A DNA stretch of 64,000 nt from Arenibacter troitsensis (GCF_900177645.1 NZ_FXAO01000007.1:310241-374240); one strand, 5' to 3'. Shown: positions 17,072 to 26,736, counted from the first letter of the stretch. Program-made: numbers and translations. The notes: a model not told the origin generated them from the letters alone.

Positions 17072-18652
17072 ATGAAAAAAGTACTCAATTTTATTACAAT
17101 ATTGTTCGTTTTCTCCCAACTCTCCGTCCATGCCCAAAGGAATAAGGCAACGACCCAAAAAGGGACAGCCCAATCCCCCAATATCATCTATATCTTGGCG
17201 GATGATCTGGGATATGGCGATGTTAAAGCTTTTAATCCCGAAGGAAAAATTGCTACTCCTAACCTGGACGCAATGGCTGCCAATGGAGTTAAGTTTACCG
17301 ATGCCCATACCTCATCGGCGGTATGTACCCCTACCCGCTATGGCATATTAACTGGACGATACAATTGGCGAACTTCCTTAAAGAGTTTTGTGCTGAGCGG
17401 CTATTCCAAATCCTTGATTAAACAAGAGCGTACCACCATTGCCGAAATGCTAAAAACACAAGGCTATACTACAGCCTATGTAGGCAAATGGCACCTAGGC
17501 TGGGACTGGGATGTTCAGGATAAGGATTCCAACTTAGAGCATAATAAACTTAATGCAAATCCGGAGGTGAACTTCGCCTCCCCCGTCAAAAATGGGCCAG
17601 CTACCCATGGGTTCGAATATTCCTTTGGTTTTTGTGGTTCCCTCGATATGGCGCCATATGTATACGTGGAGAATGATATGCCTACTATGGTACCGACCAA
17701 GACAACGGTATCGGTGGATGAAAAAGGCATTTGGAGAAAAGGACCTACTTCGGACGATTTTGTTCATGCTACCGTGCTCCAGGATCTGACGGACAAGGCC
17801 GTTAAATATATAGATGAAAAGGCCAAGGGCAAATCCCCCTTCTTTTTATATTTCCCATTGCCCGCCCCCCACACACCCATTTTACCTACCACGGAATTTT
17901 TGGGCAAGAGCAATACCAACATGTACGGCGATTTTGTGATGCAGGTAGATGATGTGGTTGGCCAAATAAGGGCCGCCCTTAAAAAACAGGGCATATCCGA
18001 AAATACCCTCCTGGTGTTTACCAGTGACAATGGCTGTTCCCCGAAAGCCGATTTTGAGGAGCTTGCCAAAGTAGACCATGATCCCAGCTATACTTTTAGG
18101 GGCACCAAAGCCGATATCTTTGAAGGTGGGCACCATGTACCCTTTATAGTAGAATGGCCCAATAGAGCTCCCAAAAATACAAGTACGGACAAAATTATCT
18201 GTACCACCGATTTTTTTGCCACCTGCGCAGAATTGACAGGGTATAAAATTAAAGATACCGAGGCGGAGGACAGTTATAGTATGCTGTCTCTTATACAAGG
18301 GGAAAAGGATGAGGAAATACGTGAATATACCGTACATCATTCCATAAATGGATCTTTTGCCATCAGACAGGGCTCTTGGAAATTAAGTGTTTGTCCAGGT
18401 TCCGGAGGTTGGAGCTACCCAAGGCCACAGGATATAAAACAAGAGAAACTGGATTTGCCCGCTATGCAGCTATACAATTTGGCGGCCGATATTGGGGAAA
18501 CAAAAAATTTGATAGCCCAATTCCCGGAGAAGGCGGCAGAGCTTAAGTTGGCCCTTAAAAAAATTATTCTAGACGGAAGAAGTACTGCTGGGGCGGTACA
18601 GGAAAATGATGGTATGGAAGGCTGGGAGCAAATAGAAGGTATTATCAATTAA
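17072..18652 (+). CDS. S1-family sulfatase, secreted (arylsulfatase-like)
   Basis: A sulfatase of 526 residues from the ATG at 17072. This start is preferred over the in-frame ATG at 17036 because it opens a clean signal peptide (MKKVLNFITILFVFSQLSVH, cleavage after VHAQ). Metal site ADDLGYGDVKAF, catalytic CTPTRYGILTGRYNWRT (Cys is the formylglycine position), KWHLGWDWDV, LPAPHTPILPT and TSDNGCSPKADFEE are present. The motif is CTPTR rather than the CSPSR of the other three sulfatases here, and the segment order resembles arylsulfatase-A-like S1 members, so it likely acts on a different sulfate position. It is soluble and periplasmic or secreted, unlike its lipoprotein neighbours. Confidence 0.92.
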   Translation: MKKVLNFITILFVFSQLSVHAQRNKATTQKGTAQSPNIIYILADDLGYGDVKAFNPEGKIATPNLDAMAANGVKFTDAHTSSAVCTPTRYGILTGRYNWRTSLKSFVLSGYSKSLIKQERTTIAEMLKTQGYTTAYVGKWHLGWDWDVQDKDSNLEHNKLNANPEVNFASPVKNGPATHGFEYSFGFCGSLDMAPYVYVENDMPTMVPTKTTVSVDEKGIWRKGPTSDDFVHATVLQDLTDKAVKYIDEKAKGKSPFFLYFPLPAPHTPILPTTEFLGKSNTNMYGDFVMQVDDVVGQIRAALKKQGISENTLLVFTSDNGCSPKADFEELAKVDHDPSYTFRGTKADIFEGGHHVPFIVEWPNRAPKNTSTDKIICTTDFFATCAELTGYKIKDTEAEDSYSMLSLIQGEKDEEIREYTVHHSINGSFAIRQGSWKLSVCPGSGGWSYPRPQDIKQEKLDLPAMQLYNLAADIGETKNLIAQFPEKAAELKLALKKIILDGRSTAGAVQENDGMEGWEQIEGIIN

Positions 18653-18689
18653 AGTTAGTTTGATTTTTAATTGCTAATGATTTTTTTAG

Positions 18690-18825
18690 GTTAATGTTGT
18701 CGGGTAGAGTGCAGTTGAGGTTTGTCAGGTCGAGCGCAGTCGAGACCTCATTGTCCCCAAATCCTCTCGACTCCGCCTGTCTGCCGACAAGGCAGGCTTA
18801 CCTGTCGGGAGGCAGGCTCTAGGAG
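18690..18825. repeat. Intergenic palindromic repeat
   Basis: A stretch rich in inverted repeats: TGAGGT...ACCTCA around GTCAGGTCGAGCGCAGTCGA (18716-18750) and GCCGACAAGGCAGGC...CCTGTCGGGAGGC (18782-18814). A similar short unit lies near the right end of the window (63964-63984). It resembles the dispersed intergenic repeats of Flavobacteriaceae genomes; it may fold in the mRNA between two sulfatase genes. Confidence 0.55.
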
Positions 18826-18919
18826 CATGAGCATTAATTAATGTACAATCAATTATTTGCATCTATTTTTTAATCAAATTCACGATAATTAAATATTCAA
18901 CAAATCAAAAAACAAGTCC

Positions 18920-20509
18920 ATGCGAAGATTTTGTATATCCATTCTTTCTTGTCTAACGGTATTACATGTTTCCTGTCAAAAACAGGAAAGTAAGGGGCAG
19001 CCCAATATTGTTTTTATCCTGGCCGATGATTTGGGCTATACAGATCTAAGTTGTATGGGCAGTACCTACTATGAAACACCCAACATAGACAGGATAGCGG
19101 ATCAAGGAACTATTTTCACCAACGGATATGCCGCCAGTAGGGTCTGTAGCCCCTCACGGGCTAGTATCATGTCCGGTAAATTCACTGCCAGGCATGATAT
19201 CACCGTACATATTGGGTCTCCTTCCGGTGAAGCATGGCGAAATAGGAATCGATTTACAAAACTGCTTCCGGCCGAATATATCCATAACCTGCCCAAGGAG
19301 TATATTACCATGCCCGAAGCGTTGAAACAACATGGGTATAAAACATTTTTTGCCGGAAAATGGCATTTGGGCGACAAGGGTTCCTGGCCCGAAGATCACG
19401 GATTTGATATCAACGTTGGCGGATGGACGTCAGGAGGGCCAAGGGGAGGTTATTTTTCTCCTTATGACAATCCTAATTTGGAAAATCTGAAGGATGGGGA
19501 GAACCTCTCACATCGACTTGCCAAGGAAACGGTAAAATTCATTCAAGAAAATAATCCTCAGAAAACCGGAAAGCCTTTTTTTGCCTATCTCTCCTTTTAT
19601 GCGGTGCATTCGCCCATTCAGACCACTCAGGAAAAATGGAAGAAATATCGGGATAAGGCAGTGCAACAAGGAGTGGCGGAAAAAGCCTATAACATGGGGA
19701 AATTTTTGCCCATTCGCCAGGTGCAGGACAACCCAATTTATGCGGGCTTGGTAGAGCAAATGGATGAGGCTGTTGGGCAGGTGCTTTGCGCCCTGGACGA
19801 GCTGGGGCTAGAGGAAAATACCATTGTTGTGTTTACCTCCGATAATGGAGGGGTGGCTGCCGGGGATAATTTTTCAACCAGCAACAAACCCTTGCGGGCC
19901 GGTAAGGGATATCAGTTTGAGGGCGGTATCAGGGAACCCTATTTTATCAAGATTCCAGGTCTCTCCAAAGGAGGCGATAAAATTGATTATCCGGTATCGG
20001 GAACAGATTTCTATCCCACATTCTTGGAGTTGGCTGGTGCCCAACAGCTACCCAAGGAACATAACGATGGTATTAGCCTTCTCCCTTTGTTTAAAGGGGA
20101 GACATTGGCCGAGCGGCCTCTTATCTGGCACTTCCCGCATTACGGGAACCAAGGGGGTGAGCCTTCTTCCATTATTCGTAGGGGCAACTGGAAACTTATT
20201 GATTACTATGAGGACGGAAGAAAAGAACTCTATGACCTGTCTAAGGACCTTGGGGAGAAAACGGATCTCGCGGCAGCCTATCCTGATAAGGTACAGGAAC
20301 TTAACAAGGAGTTGTTCGACTATCTAACAGAGGTGGGAGCCAAATACGCAAAGCCCGATCCTGAATATTCAGAAGAAAAGGCCAGGGAGTTTTTGCACAA
20401 AATGGAATATGAAAAGATGCCTGAACTGGAAAAACAACGGATGGAGCTATTATCCAATGATTTTGATCCCAAAAACAACTGGTGGGGCAGTATGGTGACC
20501 AAAGATTAA
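18920..20509 (+). CDS. S1-family sulfatase lipoprotein
   Basis: A 529-residue formylglycine sulfatase. Lipobox CLTVLHVSC (Cys about 19). Metal site ADDLGYTDLSCMGSTYYETP (about 37-57), catalytic CSPSRASIMSGKFTARHDI (Cys about 77), KWHLGDKGSWPEDHGFD (about 150), YAVHSPIQTTQEKW (about 230), TSDNGGVAAGD (about 305) and GKGYQFEGGIREP. The C-terminus is longer than the minimal core and helical (YSEEKAREFLHKMEYEKMPE). It begins a block with GH97 (21 bp), GH29 (68 bp), a sulfatase and a GH117-like enzyme, all on the plus strand, and is probably co-transcribed with them. Confidence 0.92.
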   Translation: MRRFCISILSCLTVLHVSCQKQESKGQPNIVFILADDLGYTDLSCMGSTYYETPNIDRIADQGTIFTNGYAASRVCSPSRASIMSGKFTARHDITVHIGSPSGEAWRNRNRFTKLLPAEYIHNLPKEYITMPEALKQHGYKTFFAGKWHLGDKGSWPEDHGFDINVGGWTSGGPRGGYFSPYDNPNLENLKDGENLSHRLAKETVKFIQENNPQKTGKPFFAYLSFYAVHSPIQTTQEKWKKYRDKAVQQGVAEKAYNMGKFLPIRQVQDNPIYAGLVEQMDEAVGQVLCALDELGLEENTIVVFTSDNGGVAAGDNFSTSNKPLRAGKGYQFEGGIREPYFIKIPGLSKGGDKIDYPVSGTDFYPTFLELAGAQQLPKEHNDGISLLPLFKGETLAERPLIWHFPHYGNQGGEPSSIIRRGNWKLIDYYEDGRKELYDLSKDLGEKTDLAAAYPDKVQELNKELFDYLTEVGAKYAKPDPEYSEEKAREFLHKMEYEKMPELEKQRMELLSNDFDPKNNWWGSMVTKD

Positions 20510-20530
20510 AAATGTAAAAAATAAATTATA

Positions 20531-22447
20531 ATGATAATGCGAAGAAAGTTCTTTTTTATTGCCTTGTTGATAGGGTTGGTATCTTGCCAAAAATCCCTGG
20601 ATAATTTCAACTTAACTTCTCCAGATGGTAATCGATCCATGGGGATACAGCTTGTTGATAATAAGTTGAATTATCAGGTTGGCTCTCAAGGTGTAGAACT
20701 TATCGGGACTTCGGAATTGGAAATAATACCGAACGCGAAGGTGACCATCCTGAAAGCCACAGAAATTGAAAACGACGATAGCTGGAATCCGGTTTGGGGG
20801 CAACAAAGCAGCATCCGGGACCATTTTAAAGAACTTCAATTGGATCTGAATATCGATGGAGTAGGGGGAAAATTGTTGGCCCGTGCCTATAATGAAGGAG
20901 TTGCTTTTAGATTTGTCCTCAACGAAGGCGAAAAACCAAAGGAGGCCATTTTTAAATTCACCTACAATTTGCCAAACGGCAATAATTATTTTACACCAGC
21001 AGGTGAAAGTGAACCATTGGGGCCTGTGGATTATAAAGGACTCACAGATTATTTACAGGACAAAGGTCCTAAAAAGAGAAAAATTAGTGTCCCTCTAGTA
21101 GTTGAATCTACAGACCAATCCTATATGGCGTTATTGGAGTCGGACCTCTATGTGGCCAATGGTATGGATCCCATGCATCTTGATGTTGGGGAGATGGAAG
21201 GAAAAATTGCATCCATCAACAAAGTAGCATTAAGTGACAAGGAATGGACCAGTCCTTGGCGGGTAATTCTTTTTGGGCAATCGGCTGGCGACCTTGTGGT
21301 GAACACAGTACCCATCAACTTGGCAAGTCCGTCTAAACTTGAGAATACCGATTGGATAAAGCCCGGAAAGACCTTGTGGGATTGGCGTGTTCATGGTTAC
21401 ACCGCTCCTGATGGGTTTGTGTATGGAATCAATACCGAAAGCTATTTCCGTTTTATCGATTTTGCCGCCGAAAAGGGAATCGACTATTTCCTTATCGATG
21501 ATTCCTGGTACAAGGAAGTTACCAAAGGGCATTTTGAGCTTTCCGATAAACTGGACCTAGAAAAGGTGATCGCATATGCCGCGGAGAAGGAGGTAGATCT
21601 GATGTTGTACTATGACCGAAGGCATGGAGAATATGGGGATGATGAACTTTTTCCTTATTACCAGTCTTTGGGAATGAAGGGAATCAAATATGGTTTCATG
21701 GGCAGCAATGTGGATTTTACCAGGGAGGCCATACAGAAAAGTGCGGCAAGTGAGCTGCTGATCGATTTTCATGACGGTCCGGTACCTTTTACGGGAATAC
21801 GCCGTACCTATCCCAATGCCATAACCAGGGAATACTGCCATGCCCAGCAGGATTCACGTAGGGCTTTCACCCCCGAGGCGTTCATTAAAATGGCACTGAT
21901 AAACGCCATTACCGGTCCTTTGGATATGAACAACTGCAATTTTGATCTAACGGGGATCAACAGTGGACTACGGCAAAAAGGCCCAAGGGAAACAAATACT
22001 TATTTTTCGACAGTAGCTTCTGAAGCCGCCCGAACATTGGTTATTTTCAGTGGTTTGGTCTGTATCCCAGATGCCCCGGAAGCTTATGAAGCCAAGGCCG
22101 ATCTTTTCGAATTTATTCAAAAAATGCCTGTTGGGAAATGGGATGAGAGCCAGATTCTACATTCCAAAATAGGCGAATATATTACTACGGCAAGGCGCCA
22201 TGGTAAGGAATGGTTTATTGGCAGTGTGTACAACCAACAAGGAGGGGCACTGGATATTGGTCTCGACTTTTTGGAGGCCGATCAGGAATACGATATCACC
22301 TTTTATGAGGACACCTCCGAAACCCATTGTAAGACCAATCCGGAAGCTTACCAAGTTAGGAACGGCAAAGTTAAAAAAGGAGATGTTGTTAAGGCCGTAA
22401 TGGCGCCAGGAGGCGGACATTGTATGTGGATACGGTCAACCAATTAA
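20531..22447 (+). CDS. Glycoside hydrolase family 97 lipoprotein with atypical catalytic segment
   Basis: A 638-residue GH97-type enzyme; characterised members are alpha-glucosidases (inverting) or alpha-galactosidases (retaining). Lipobox LLIGLVSC (Cys about 17). The N-terminal beta-sandwich domain (about 20-280) begins NLTSPDGNRSMGIQLVDNKL; the TIM barrel (about 285-540) contains YFLIDDSW, GIKYGFMGSNVDFTRE, LLIDFHDGPVPFTGIRRTYP, NAITREYCHAQ and ALINAITGPLDMNN; a C-terminal beta domain follows. In GH97 members I know, RTYPN is followed by a Glu-containing RExxRGxE; here the last Glu, the usual general acid, reads as Gln, and the HE before it is HD. Specificity is therefore uncertain. It sits between a sulfatase and a fucosidase, so it probably acts on desulfated oligosaccharides. 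Confidence 0.88.
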   Translation: MIMRRKFFFIALLIGLVSCQKSLDNFNLTSPDGNRSMGIQLVDNKLNYQVGSQGVELIGTSELEIIPNAKVTILKATEIENDDSWNPVWGQQSSIRDHFKELQLDLNIDGVGGKLLARAYNEGVAFRFVLNEGEKPKEAIFKFTYNLPNGNNYFTPAGESEPLGPVDYKGLTDYLQDKGPKKRKISVPLVVESTDQSYMALLESDLYVANGMDPMHLDVGEMEGKIASINKVALSDKEWTSPWRVILFGQSAGDLVVNTVPINLASPSKLENTDWIKPGKTLWDWRVHGYTAPDGFVYGINTESYFRFIDFAAEKGIDYFLIDDSWYKEVTKGHFELSDKLDLEKVIAYAAEKEVDLMLYYDRRHGEYGDDELFPYYQSLGMKGIKYGFMGSNVDFTREAIQKSAASELLIDFHDGPVPFTGIRRTYPNAITREYCHAQQDSRRAFTPEAFIKMALINAITGPLDMNNCNFDLTGINSGLRQKGPRETNTYFSTVASEAARTLVIFSGLVCIPDAPEAYEAKADLFEFIQKMPVGKWDESQILHSKIGEYITTARRHGKEWFIGSVYNQQGGALDIGLDFLEADQEYDITFYEDTSETHCKTNPEAYQVRNGKVKKGDVVKAVMAPGGGHCMWIRSTN

Positions 22448-22515
22448 ACATCGTTGTAAAGAAAGTAGGTCAAGATTTTGAAACTATGTTGACGTGGAAT
22501 TAAATAGATAAAAAA

Positions 22516-24108
22516 ATGGGTGTAACTAAATCAATCTTAATTTTTGCCATAGCTGTATTGTTTAGGGCCTGTAATTTAAATCAAAAGAAAGAAGCTACTG
22601 CAAAAGTACTTTATGACGGTAGTTGGGAATCCCTTCAAAAAATGCCGGTACCCGATTGGTTCAATGATGGGAAAATAGGAATCTTTATTCATTGGGGCCC
22701 TTATAGTGTTATAGGTCACCGCAAAGGGGGTAGGGGATATGCAGAACATGTTCCGAAACTGATCTATACGGATTCCTCTTATTACTATCCTTATTTGAGG
22801 GAACGTTGGGGAGCGGCCCCACCGGAATTTGGTTATAAGGACATTATCCCCGAATTCAAAGCTGAGAATTGGAATCCTGACGACTGGGCTAAACTGTTTG
22901 CTGGCGTAGGGGCAAAATATGTAGTGCTAACAGCAGAACATCATGACGGCTGGGCCAACTGGGATTCAGACCTAACTCCCTGGAATGCCATGGATAAAGG
23001 TCCTAAACGCGATTTGGTTGGTGATTTGGGCAAAGCGGTCAAAAATGAAGGTTTAAAGTATGCGCCATCATATCACAGGGAAAGACATACTAGTTTTTTT
23101 ACAAAAAAGCAATATGTGGTAAATGCAGATCCTCATGATGATATTTTGGAGGAAATCAAAAGAAACCCTGAAGCAGAATCACTTTACGGACCTTTTGGGT
23201 TCAGTAAAGAAGCCGTTGATGAATTTGTAGCCCGTTGGAAGGAAATTCAAGATAAGTACCAACCAGACTTTTTATGGATAGACGATATTCCGATTTTTAC
23301 AAGAGATGGTAATAATACACAGGTTGAACCAAAAGTATTTAAACCAGAAATACAATACCTGTATGATCAATGTAGACTGATGATCACCGATTTCATGAAT
23401 AATGGAAAGGAAAAGGGCCAGGAAGTATATGTAAACAACAAGGGAGCCAATAGAAACTGGCCAGATGGGGTAGGCTGTTTGGAAAAGGACAACCTTAAAC
23501 TAGAAGTAATTGGCCCAAAATGGCAGAGCTGTACCACCTTCGGTACCTCCTTTGGCTATTTGGAAAACGATACGTACAAATCAATAGAGGATATTATAAA
23601 GGAGATGGTAGAGGTAATCTCCAGAAATGGTAACTTTTTGGTGAATATCGGTCCCAAGGCAGATGGCGCCATTCCAGATGAGCAATTGGAGCGACTGCAC
23701 GAAATGGGAAGGTGGCTGAAAATAAATGGGGAGGCCATTTATGGAACCCGCTATTGGAAAGAAAATTATCAGGAAAAGGGACATCTCGCTTTTACTACCA
23801 AGGGAACAAAGCTTTTTGCAATTGCATTGGAAAAACCAGTGAATTCTATAGTTATTGAAGCTACCAAAGGATGGGCAGAGAATGAAGTGGAGTCGGTTAA
23901 GATTCTAGGATCCGAGGCTGAGGTTAAGTGGAGCATGAAGCCTGAAGGCTTGAAAATAATCCCTCCGGCAGACTTGGGAAAAAGTGAATATGCCTGGTCC
24001 TTTGAAATAGCAACAAATAGTTTGCAACACGCTCCCAATGCCATACAAACAGATGCCAATAAAGCGTTGAAAGGGACCAAAAAGGTAGATTTGGATGGGA
24101 AACATTAA
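22516..24108 (+). CDS. Glycoside hydrolase family 29 (alpha-L-fucosidase-like) lipoprotein
   Basis: A 530-residue GH29 enzyme that would release alpha-L-fucose (some members take alpha-L-galactose). Lipobox AIAVLFRAC (Cys about 19). Substrate-pocket motifs GIFIHWGPYSV (about 55-66), VLTAEHHDGWANWDS (about 138-152) and YHRERH; the nucleophile Asp lies in PDFLWIDDIPIF (about 250-260). The C-terminal sandwich domain ends with SIVIEATKGWAENEVESVKI. The gene overlaps the next sulfatase by 14 bp, so the two are translationally coupled. Within this sulfatase-rich locus it points to a sulfated fucose- or L-galactose-bearing algal glycan. Confidence 0.92.
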   Translation: MGVTKSILIFAIAVLFRACNLNQKKEATAKVLYDGSWESLQKMPVPDWFNDGKIGIFIHWGPYSVIGHRKGGRGYAEHVPKLIYTDSSYYYPYLRERWGAAPPEFGYKDIIPEFKAENWNPDDWAKLFAGVGAKYVVLTAEHHDGWANWDSDLTPWNAMDKGPKRDLVGDLGKAVKNEGLKYAPSYHRERHTSFFTKKQYVVNADPHDDILEEIKRNPEAESLYGPFGFSKEAVDEFVARWKEIQDKYQPDFLWIDDIPIFTRDGNNTQVEPKVFKPEIQYLYDQCRLMITDFMNNGKEKGQEVYVNNKGANRNWPDGVGCLEKDNLKLEVIGPKWQSCTTFGTSFGYLENDTYKSIEDIIKEMVEVISRNGNFLVNIGPKADGAIPDEQLERLHEMGRWLKINGEAIYGTRYWKENYQEKGHLAFTTKGTKLFAIALEKPVNSIVIEATKGWAENEVESVKILGSEAEVKWSMKPEGLKIIPPADLGKSEYAWSFEIATNSLQHAPNAIQTDANKALKGTKKVDLDGKH

Positions 24109-25588
24109 AAAGGCGATAGCGGTCGTTCTCTGTTGTTGGATGTTGTCTTCTTGTGAAAAAGAAAAGAAGCCAAACATTATTTTTATCATGGCCGATGACC
24201 TAGGGTGGCAAGATGTTGGCTTTATGGGGAGCAATTGGTTTGAAACCCCCAACCTGGATCAGCTGGCAGGGGAAAGCCTTGTCTTTAGCAATGCCTATAT
24301 GTACCCCACCTGTTCCCCTTCACGAGCGGCTTTGTTAACAGGGAAACAGTCCTTTAGGACGGGAATATACAATGTGCCCGTGTTGGAAAAAGGGGATAAC
24401 CAGAACAATATATTTTCGCGTTGGACGGTTGGCCTGGAACATACCATGTATGCAGAGCCATTAAAAAATGCGGGTTACCGATCCATCCACCTGGGAAAAT
24501 GGCATGTGGTAGGTCCCAATCCAGAAGAGGAAACAGATTATCCGTTTCAAAATCCTTTAAAGCAACCTGCCAACGGAAACTTGGATTGGTTGGCAGACCA
24601 CTTATCCATCGATATTCAAAAATACTATCCTTTGGGAAAGGGGTTTCATGAGAACGTAGGAGGCACCTGGTGGGGAGATCCTGCCCGTGGGTATACAGAA
24701 GGCTATAAATCTGAAAGCGGTGGCTATAAGGCCCCTTTCAAGAATCCTTTTATTGGGGATAAGGAAGATGATGAATGGTTAACGGACCGTTTGACGGATG
24801 ATGCCATCGATTTTATTGAACGCAATAAGCAGCAACCCTTTTTGGTGAACCTTCATTATTATGCACCACATCGTCCTACAGTGCCAAGAGACAAGGATTC
24901 GTTTCAGAAATTTATGGGCAAAGCGGCTGATTCCATTACAGGTCAAGGAGAAAATAACCGTGAAGAAATTGCCGGCTATGCCACAATGATAGCCTCCATA
25001 GATGAAAATGTGAAGCGCATTTTTGATTATTTGGATCAGGAGGGGTTGAGGGAAAATACAATAGTGATATTCACTTCCGATAACGGATTTAACGGTTTGC
25101 AGAGCGGCACAAATATCTTGCGCGGGGCCAAGGGAACCATTTACGAAGGTGGCCTAAGGGTACCCGCTTTTGTAAATTGGAAGGGTCATGTTGCCCCTGG
25201 GGTTTCGGAAACGCCCATTTGCGGAATGGACTATTTCCCCACATTTTTAGAGTTGGCCCAGGTGAAGGATTATGACGGAAAACTTGATGGGAAAAGTTTG
25301 CTGCCTTTGTTCAAAAATAATGCATTTAAAGAGCGGGCGCTATTTTGGCATGTGGCAAGTACCTATAAAAATCCGCCCTGTTCCATAATTAGAAAGGACC
25401 AATGGAAGCTGATCCAGTATTTAAACGATGGTAAGGTAGAATTGTACAACTTGGAAAAAGATTTAAAAGAAGCTCATAATTTGGTGGAATATAATTCTGA
25501 AATAGCTTCCCAATTGTTGAATGAACTAATAACTTGGCGAAAAAACAATAAAGTGCCGCTTCCGCAGGCGTCCGTACTACCATTTTAA
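24095..25588 (+). CDS. S1-family sulfatase lipoprotein
   Basis: A 497-residue formylglycine sulfatase overlapping the end of the GH29 gene by 14 bp. Lipobox CCWMLSSC (Cys about 20). Metal site ADDLGWQDVGFMGSNWFETP, catalytic CSPSRAALLTGKQSFRTGIY (Cys about 73), KWHVVGPNPEEE, HYYAPHRPTVPRDK, TSDNGFNGLQSGTNILRG and EGGLRVPAF. The HVVG in place of HLGG at the KWH motif and the inserted WWGDPARGYTEGYKSESGG region set it apart from the other three sulfatases, suggesting a distinct S1 subfamily and sulfate position. Confidence 0.92.
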   Translation: MGNIKKAIAVVLCCWMLSSCEKEKKPNIIFIMADDLGWQDVGFMGSNWFETPNLDQLAGESLVFSNAYMYPTCSPSRAALLTGKQSFRTGIYNVPVLEKGDNQNNIFSRWTVGLEHTMYAEPLKNAGYRSIHLGKWHVVGPNPEEETDYPFQNPLKQPANGNLDWLADHLSIDIQKYYPLGKGFHENVGGTWWGDPARGYTEGYKSESGGYKAPFKNPFIGDKEDDEWLTDRLTDDAIDFIERNKQQPFLVNLHYYAPHRPTVPRDKDSFQKFMGKAADSITGQGENNREEIAGYATMIASIDENVKRIFDYLDQEGLRENTIVIFTSDNGFNGLQSGTNILRGAKGTIYEGGLRVPAFVNWKGHVAPGVSETPICGMDYFPTFLELAQVKDYDGKLDGKSLLPLFKNNAFKERALFWHVASTYKNPPCSIIRKDQWKLIQYLNDGKVELYNLEKDLKEAHNLVEYNSEIASQLLNELITWRKNNKVPLPQASVLPF

Positions 25589-25613
25589 AGAAAAATTCAT
25601 AGCAAGAAAGCTT

Positions 25614-26654
25614 ATGCAAAAATCAGATAAAAAACCCCTGAATGTATTAAATGTTTGTATGGCATTATCAGTACTATTTTTGGCTTGCTGTAAGTCCAAA
25701 AGCGAGGAAAAACCGAAAGAAGTGGAGGAAGTTGCAAGTCAATCACAGGCAGCCACCACCACATTTACCTATCAAGAGATTCCAGGCATAGGAATAGATA
25801 GTCTATACAACAGGCGGGACAATAGTGATGTTATAAAAGTAGGGGACACCTATTATGTTTGGTATTCTAGAATGGATAGGCCAACAACGGCAGGGTATTG
25901 GGCAACCATTTGGTATGCCACCTCCAAAGATGAGGGGCACACTTGGGAGGAGCAGGGCATGGCCTTGGATGTAGGAAATCAGGGCGAATTTGACAGCCAT
26001 TCTGTTTTCACCCCCAATATATTGGCTTATAATGGAAAATATTATTTGTACTATACGGGCGTACAACCCACTCCCGGTAATGCAAAAAAAGAGTTTGAAA
26101 ATAATTCAACGAACGACTTTACCGCCATTGGTCTGGCCGTTGCCGGTAGCCCGGAAGCTCCTTTCGTTAGGGTCAAAAACAATCCGATTTTGGAAGTTAG
26201 TGAGGTACCCGAGGATTTTGATAGTTACCGAATAGATGATGCCAGTTTGTTAGTAAAGGATGATAAAATTTGGTTGTATTACAAGGGTCGCTCTATTGTT
26301 CATGGAAAAAAAGGCCCCGGGCTCACAAAAATGGGGGTCGCTTTGGCCGACCAACCAGAAGGACCATATAAAAAGCACCCAGAACCCTTGATAGATAGGG
26401 GACATGAAGTATTGATCTGGAGCCAAAATGGGGGAATTGCTTCCTTGGCGTCATTGAGCAAATCCATACATTGGTCCGAAGATGGAATTAACTTTTCCCC
26501 GGAAGAAGAAAATCTAAAGAAGATTCCAATAGCTCCTGGCCTTTATCGCCCACATTGGGAGGATGGGAACCAGGCCAAGGAAATTCCGGGATGGGGTATT
26601 TCCCTAAAGGGCAAAAAAGGAGTCGTTTACCTAGAACGTTTCGAAATGAAGTAA
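25614..26654 (+). CDS. GH117-like five-bladed propeller hydrolase lipoprotein
   Basis: A 346-residue lipoprotein (lipobox LSVLFLACC, Cys about 24) with a five-bladed propeller of the GH43/GH117 type. The motifs RRDNSDVIKVGDTYYVWYSR (about 65-84), KDEGHTWEEQGMALDVG, FDSHSVFTPNILAYNGKYYL and DDASLLVKDDKIWLYYKG resemble GH117, whose known members cut alpha-1,3-linked 3,6-anhydro-L-galactose from agar oligosaccharides. The terminal reaction here may differ, because no agarase is in the locus. It closes the locus-A block and is followed by a bidirectional terminator. A general GH43/DUF377-like enzyme is the main alternative. Confidence 0.78.
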   Translation: MQKSDKKPLNVLNVCMALSVLFLACCKSKSEEKPKEVEEVASQSQAATTTFTYQEIPGIGIDSLYNRRDNSDVIKVGDTYYVWYSRMDRPTTAGYWATIWYATSKDEGHTWEEQGMALDVGNQGEFDSHSVFTPNILAYNGKYYLYYTGVQPTPGNAKKEFENNSTNDFTAIGLAVAGSPEAPFVRVKNNPILEVSEVPEDFDSYRIDDASLLVKDDKIWLYYKGRSIVHGKKGPGLTKMGVALADQPEGPYKKHPEPLIDRGHEVLIWSQNGGIASLASLSKSIHWSEDGINFSPEEENLKKIPIAPGLYRPHWEDGNQAKEIPGWGISLKGKKGVVYLERFEMK

Positions 26655-26736
26655 GAAGGCAGGGATCCTCACAAATATTGTTTGGAGCCCATTGTGACAT
26701 GGAACATTATACTAAAACCGTTCTTGACGGTCCAAA

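Noticed and set aside
17882..18340. Minus-strand frame of 152 codons opposite a sulfatase
   Set aside because: A shadow of the coding strand with no supporting start or homology.
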